A stretch of 64,000 nt of DNA, from positions 37,077,583 to 37,141,582 of the forward strand of contig NC_086253.1 of the NCBI RefSeq assembly GCF_021018805.1. Reading direction: 5' to 3'. The position numbers were made by a program, and so were the translations under genes. Source of the stretch: Prinia subflava. Its lineage: Eukaryota; Chordata; Aves; Passeriformes; Cisticolidae. Under the pieces are notes generated by a model. It was not told the DNA's origin. It saw only the letters and a program-made list of their open reading frames with translations, and ran no database searches. This document shows positions 1 through 64,000 of this stretch, in pieces; positions within the stretch are counted from its first letter, which is position 1; each line of letters opens with the position of its first letter.

Positions 1-1907
1 GGATAATCTGACTCTTCTATTTTATTTGCTTTATAGACATTAGTGATGTTTTACACAAACATTAATCACTACAAGTTGTAATAATGTGATGAATCAGATC
101 CATTTAGAATGATTGATAATGAACATTATGGCAATAGGATAATTTCAAACTGAACTATAAAAAGAATATGTTGAATACTTACTTTCTCAGAAATGGAAAT
201 AACTAGATTAGCCAACTAGGAAGGAGAATAAAGAAACATTTTTTACTGAAAGAGATACTAAAATATTTAAAACAATTTAGAAATACCCAACAATTTAACA
301 ATTTAGGAACCATTTAAGAATATACAAATCAACTTACACATAGAAGAAACACTAGCTAAGCAAGTAAACTCAAGGCTAAAATTTAACTTTCTGATGTAAT
401 ATTACAACTTAATTTCCATTTTTAATTAAAATGGAGCAAACAATAGCATTCTAGAGTCTTCTATTTTCATGTTCCATACGTTCCCAAATTTGTAACTCTC
501 AAGGACAAATATGAAATCTTTTTTTATTTAAGATAATAAATCCAAATTTAAAACTTGAAGACAAAATTTTAGCTGACTTTCTAAATGGAAATTTCTTAAT
601 AATTTTGTAACTTTTAACATCCTGAGTAAAAGAGTCTTGAAAATAAAGAAATTATATTCTCAGTCTGTGCTCCACATGGCCTCTGCATACATACATACCT
701 GTATGGAATTTTTCCATTTTGATATTCCAACCTTTGCTAAGAAGCAAAGTTTAGCATGGGTTTTTTTATTAGTCAGAAAATTGCTAAAGGCTTTACATTA
801 TTCCCCATGTTTACATCTAAGCAAAACCATATTTAAATAGTTCTAAAAGAGTGAATTGATAAGGAGACAATGAATTGGGTAAGTAAAGAAAATTTAAGTC
901 CTTCTGTAACAGGTTTTTGACTTGAATTGAGCACAAACATGCAAAGCTGTTTATCTTTTTTGTGACTCCAAAAGCCAGAAATGGTTTGAATTGCACTGTG
1001 TATCACAATGTTACTCAAAATGTATGTGTTTTCTGACTGTTTTATTTTTCCAGTATGTTAGAAAGCACTCAAGTAAGAGTCGTTCCACAAAAGAAAGACT
1101 TCTCCTTTGGGTCCCATGGCTGATCACAGTGCCACTATTCTGCTCTCATAGCATGTGCAGAACACACTTCAGCGTGTCGGTGGGAGTTTTGCATGCATAT
1201 GAAGAGGAAGCCATAGGAAATGGCTGTTGTCATATGGCCCTGAGAAGAAATGTTTATCCTAAAAAAGTGTCTTCACTAAGTTGTTAGGGTTTTGTTGGGT
1301 TTTTTTTTTTACCCACTGTAGCAGCCACTTTTGTTTCAACAGAAAATGAAACTTGAAGACAATGTTAAAGAATACCACCTGCCAAGAGACTGATCTGTTT
1401 TATTACGGTTATGTATCAGCATAAAACAAAAATTGGTGATAGTATTACTATTCTAATCAAGGCCCTTAGTACTTTTTTTTTTTCGATCCAGGCTTCTGTC
1501 ACAGCACACCCACCTGAAATAGATCAATCTCAGAACAGACTCCAAAATATGACATTCCACATACACAACTACTCCTGTAGATGACGTTATTTAACTCTGT
1601 GATAATGATATTGATTACTGCTGACTGAAAGTCATTAATCTTTAGAAGTTCTGAAGAAGAAGTAACCTATAACTGCAGCTTAGTGGAATAAAGTTTATGT
1701 GTTAAATGACAGGTATAGAACAAACTTAATGTTTCCATTTCTTTGCCATTTTTTAAGTATTAACTAGCTTGAAAGACTATCTTAGCGTTCCTGTTTTCCT
1801 GTTCCTGCAAAAATGAACTAGGCTTGACTAAACAAAATCAAAGTTTTGCTAACAAAACTTCTAACAAATTTTTGCTTGTTTGTTTGTTTGTTTTCCCTTG
1901 CTGTTAG
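1..1907 (+). other. GLRA3: GLRA3 intron 1, 3' part
   Basis: AT-rich non-coding DNA upstream of exon 2. Its donor and the first coding exon are outside the window. It ends in a TTTG-repeat-containing polypyrimidine tract (about 1871-1900) and the acceptor ctgttag at 1901-1907. I see no other gene. The open frame at 991-1287 has no recognisable product. Confidence 0.85.
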
Positions 1908-59483
<57,576 letters not shown>

Positions 59484-62400
59484 CAAGATTCAGGCTTCCA
59501 GTACATAAAGATCTGGCTGTCACACTCAATAGGAGGCTTTTTGTTAGAAATGCACGTCAGAGGAGTGTGGAAGAGATAAAAGCAATGATGGGGAGAAAAA
59601 GGATCCTACATAGCCTGCAATGACCAGCTACAGTGGGATGGAAGAATGACAGACGGAGAAGATACATCTGCTGTTGCAAACTATCCTTCTCAAACTAAAT
59701 ATTAGCAACTTTTGCATTGAAAATCACTCTGTAATGAAGCTTTACTGCCAAGTATTTATACATACTGTTACATAGTGGTATAACTGTACAGTACTCTTTG
59801 ATGGTCCTTAAATTTTTTTAATATTAGTGGCTTTTTAATTTTAAAATGTTTCCAGAATACCCTAGGTGAATCCCACAGTATTACAGGATAGATTAGTGTT
59901 TGTAAGTTTTATTTTCATTTAACAATATAATAGCAAATTACTGATTGGAGAAAGCACTTTAAAGGACTTGGTCTAGTCTTAAGGACAGTACTGGTGTGTT
60001 TACAGTGAACATATTTAACATATTTAATTAATATAATTTATTCAATGTACTTCATATTACTGTTCCCCTGGAAGGTGTATGTTGAAATAATCTCAGACAG
60101 TATAAAGTATACAGTCTACATTTCATATGAGAAATATACTAAAATTTGTAAAGTATTGATTCCTGCAAAGGATATTTTTCTTCCAATTACTTATACTTTG
60201 ATAATTGAAGCATATTCTTTAATCTTTTTTTTCTCAGTTCATAAAACAGTCACAGCTTGTGAAATAGACAAATTACATCAATATTTTGAAATGTTTCATT
60301 TTGCTTCAAAGCAAAGAGATCTCAGAACAAAACTGAAAGCAAAGAGTCAACTGCTTCACTGAAGCTTGTGGAGGATGAATACAGTTATGTTTATGCACGT
60401 TCATCTCCTATAAATTACATAATTACAGAAAGTTTAAGTTATGAATGTGTCAAATTTTCTGACTCATTCCTTGAAGTTTGTTAATATGACTTACATACTG
60501 GTTAAGAAGCGCTTCACAACTTTGTAAAAACATGCAGCTCTTCTAAAACGTAAAAAAAGACCTGGATGGTCTTTTACATTTACTGGATTTCTCATTAATA
60601 AATAGAAGAACATAAAAACTCTTAGGAAGATCTTCCCTGCTTAAGTTTAAATAAGCCATATTAGTTGCTTCTTTGAATTGTAACACCATAGATCAAATTT
60701 ATGACACAGTGTCTAGACAAAAGTATCTACTTTTGTCAATCTATTGGCAAAACAAAATCATGCTGTGATATGGAAATATAGCATTTAGCATTATTAGATA
60801 CTCTAAATCCAATAGGTGAGGTTGAGTCTCATTGCAAAATATTTTTGTTTTGAACATGTTTAAAATTTGTGCTTTGTTGATGATCAGCATGCGTCTACAA
60901 AAGCAGAATCAGCTGGAGGCAAACATCTGGTGCACTGCCAAAGGCATGGTGCATAGGAAGTAACAGAAGCAGTGTAACTCTGCGCTGTGGGTTGTAACAT
61001 AGCAACCTTGGTTTGCTATTGTCCTTTGGTTTGTTATTGTTTTCCTCCCAGGATTAGTTACAGAGATTCTGTAATAACTTCTCTCACATTTTGTTAAATT
61101 GTGTCAGAAAGAACATGTAAAACCCATCTTTATTTTAAAACTATTATTCTTTTATAGTTTTGCTTCATTTCTAATCTAAAATTAATTCAATTCACCTTTT
61201 TTTGCCTTGTTTTTTCTGATATTGTCTCTCCATTTTAATTGATTTCTTTATGTGCATGTTCCAAAAAATCTGATTTGCTTCTGAAGGTGTGAGGGAGTAT
61301 CACAAATTTATGGCTGATATTCACCTCTCTCAAAATTACGGCTAGTTATATTGTATGGAAAGGGATGTTAACATGTTCCTGTTATCAGCAAAATCAACTG
61401 TATTTTGTTTAAGGGCTGTTTTCAAATGCGCAGAGCATTTGGCATGTGATTCTGTTTTGATACAATGGAACCAAGATCTCTCTGAAGCTGATGGTTTTGT
61501 GGACGTTTTTAATGGAACCATAACATTGACCAAGGTAACAGAAGCTTCTGTAGTCCACTAATACTGTGTTTTTCAAAAGAAATAATAACTTTAAATTTAA
61601 GTTGCACTTAGATCATTCCTAAGTTACTTAGTATAAAGTCACATGATAGAGAAAGAGAGAAATGTTATTTAAGATGATAAGAAACTTCAAGGCACAAATA
61701 CCTGCTATTCACCACTGACAGTGGGAATAGTCCAAAACTGCCAGCAGGTATGCCAGCCCTCTGTGCAAAGCTTGAATCAACAGCTACTGACATCAGCTAA
61801 GATTACTGTAAGAGGTGATTCTTTTGCATCTGCATAATGGAGCAGCAGGAAATGATGTTAAGATGCAAGAATTGAAAGGTGCTCTGCAGTATTTGCCAGA
61901 CTGCAGTATTTATGTTGCATTCCAGTCAAAGAGGCAGTGGAAATGCAGAAAAATAATCATCAAGGAGAATATGCTTGAGGCAAATGGTATCTTGCAGGGT
62001 TCCTTTTACATATGAAAAAGACCCCACTCATTAGGCAGAAGTAATAGCTACCTCACTTCACTATCACTGGACCTGGGCTCTGCAGAGGACAAACCATTGG
62101 CAAAGCCACACGAGAAGGCTTCTCATAAGCACAACCCCTGTGTGACAGGATAATGCAGCTTTGTCTCAAGTCATCATTCAAAATATGTGCAGATTCTTGT
62201 CTTCTCAGGTCATGTTTTTGTAATTTCTGTGGACCAGCCCTATACTTCAAAAATTAAGTACGGGCACTAGAAGGACATTGTAAGAAAATGAGAACAGAAG
62301 GATACACTGTAGGATCTGGAGGAGTACCCCAGTAACAGAGCCACTGAGGAGCTGACACAGCCACCATAAAAGGGAAAAAAAGGACTAGGCACCCTTAGCA

Positions 62401-64000
62401 TTTTTCCCAATCCTGCCATGTCTCTATAGGTATACTTGCTCAGATGGAAGCAGTAACTACAGGGTAAAACAACTTATATCATCTGCTGCAAAGCTTATAT
62501 TGTTTTGTGACAGTAGTTTCTACCTGTGCAGATTGACTTCCACACCATCCTCTTTCTTGATGAAAAGAGAAGTGGAATGGGAAGATACAGGATGAAAAGT
62601 CTGGGCTGTGCACAGCAGAATGGGGGCCATAGGGAGAGAGAAAGCCCAAAGCAGAGCCTGGAATCTCTTAAATGACTGTTTTTTAGTTCTGCACTAAAGA
62701 GAGATGAGGCCGAATCCGTGTCACTCCTCACAAGGCAAAAAACTTCAGTACCTTGAGAGAGGAGAAAAAAATCCCCTTAGAGGTGCAGTACAAATATTCA
62801 ACAATCACTGTACCAAACTCCTACTTAAATTCCAAACGTCAAAATGCATTTTATTTTTAAAACTAGATTCAAATATCAATACAATAGGCTTGCATGGTTA
62901 GAGGGATGGCTTTTTTCTCTATAATGCTGATAAAATATGTGAAGATGAAAGGGAATAAGGAATACTAGTATTTTACTACTTAGAATTCATCTATTTTAAC
63001 ACCATAATAAAGTACATTTTACTTTCCAGGACTTTTGACAACAAGTAGTATTATTTAAACAGGTTAGTATAATTCAGGAAGAACAGAGCATTTACTTAGG
63101 ATTTAATTTTTTTCAGCTCAATCATATATTAGTTTTTCTTGGATTCCTTTTCTTATAGTTCATTCCAAAATCTGTTTTATAAAGAAGCATTTGTGATGTG
63201 TGAGAGATTATTCTGTTTACTCACTAGGCAGAAATATTTAGGTGATTAAATGTGCACTTTACATTTAAGGAGTGAGGTATTGTTTCCACTTTGTGTATAA
63301 TCCCATACAGAACTGTAGACTGATAATGTAGATAAATATAGAATATAATAAACTGTACAAAATCTTATTTTTTTAACATAAAGATAAAAAGTCTTCCTTG
63401 ATCTTAGAAAAAGTATTATTTTCAGCAATAATTTTATAGTAGAAGGAAATTAGTTTATTTATATGATTTCCAGCCCAAGCCGACATGATTAGTTGCAAAA
63501 GATACACTTTTTGTGCACCTTCTGCTCTAGTTTGAGCTATCATAGAAATTAATCTAATCCAACAGAATAGAACTTGGCCTGAAAATGTGAAACTGCTGAA
63601 TGAGCTGGTAATATATACAGTACCCCTGTGAGGCAGTAAGATAACTTTATTTGTATACAGTAAGATGTAGTTCTTACTGAACAATCATATGGTTATTTAG
63701 GTGATCAGATTTCATAGCTTTTTTCCTTTTTGAGACAACTAAGAAGAAAAATATAAATCTCAAGCCAAACTACTTGTTAGTAATAAAACGGGTGTTCTGT
63801 TCTGGAGTGGTTACAGAAAAGGTGTCTTCAGGCAACAATAACCTACAGTAACTACTGAAGTACTATCGGTTTGGAAGGCTTGTGGAAGCAGGTTAGATTG
63901 CTAGAAGCAGTGGATTAATGCCAGAAAAGTGTTGGCTCATCCTGTCATCTTGACATTCTCAAATATTACTGCACTTCTTCACTTTCATCTTTGTGAAATA
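59484..64000 (+). other. GLRA3: GLRA3 3' UTR and downstream flank
   Basis: AT-rich sequence with no second gene visible. Candidate AATAAA poly(A) signals lie at 60597-60602, 63006-63011, 63347-63352 and 63782-63787. Which is used, and whether the transcript runs beyond base 64000, cannot be decided from sequence alone. The open frames at 60045-60362, 61355-61561 and 62495-62731 have no recognisable product. Confidence 0.6.
60597..60602 (+). terminator. Candidate poly(A) signal AATAAA for GLRA3
   Basis: First canonical AATAAA I noted downstream of the stop, about 1.1 kb into the 3' UTR. In such AT-rich DNA the hexamer also occurs by chance, so this is only a candidate; later ones are at 63006, 63347 and 63782. 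Confidence 0.35.

Overview
The window is vertebrate nuclear DNA: AT-rich, CpG-poor and dominated by long introns. Two CR1-type LINE 3' fragments (20980-21330 on the minus strand, 37780-38090 on the plus strand) and a solo retroviral LTR of a kind common in birds point to an avian, probably passerine, genome. The species call is inference from repeat types and protein divergence; no database was consulted.

One gene is visible: the glycine receptor alpha-3 subunit (GLRA3), plus strand, covering almost the whole window. Eight exons can be placed to the base at 1908-2035, 7299-7366, 24125-24348, 27182-27264, 37312-37449, 49554-49768, 51328-51474 and 59214-59483. Their lengths are 128, 68, 224, 83, 138, 215, 147 and 270 bp. 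All splice sites are AG/GT and all phases agree, giving one uninterrupted reading frame of 423 complete codons plus the stop. The exon encoding the start codon and most of the signal peptide lies upstream of base 1. A long 3' UTR follows the stop at 59481-59483 and has candidate poly(A) signals, but its end is not certain.

The product is a Cys-loop (pentameric ligand-gated) chloride channel subunit. Exons 2-6 make the extracellular glycine-binding domain, exon 7 completes loop C and makes M1 and M2, exon 8 makes M3 and the start of the cytoplasmic loop, and the last exon makes the rest of the loop and M4. Alpha-3 hallmarks are kept: Ala at pore position 254, Asn at position 107, a serine at the PKA site equivalent to Ser346, and the CCA codon for Pro185, which is C-to-U edited in mammals. 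Differences from the mammalian protein include an extra cysteine beside the second disulfide, an alpha-1-like Gly-Ala in place of Ala-Pro before loop F, a C-terminus cut short by a TAA, and no intact 45-bp cassette for the long isoform in intron 8.

The remaining sequence is intron and 3' flank. Notable items are a CpG-dense block (9700-10110) abutting a roughly 310-bp CCTT/AAGG tract, a second polypyrimidine tract of 8-bp units (15756-15852), a solo LTR with a 6-bp direct flank (15986-16600), the two CR1 fragments, a tRNA-like SINE fossil candidate (about 29743-29860) and several G/T-rich and A-rich simple repeats. I see no second protein-coding gene, no CRISPR array, no convincing tRNA or rRNA gene, and nothing that amounts to a new biological system. 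The noteworthy points are changes within GLRA3 and the odd intronic repeat blocks.
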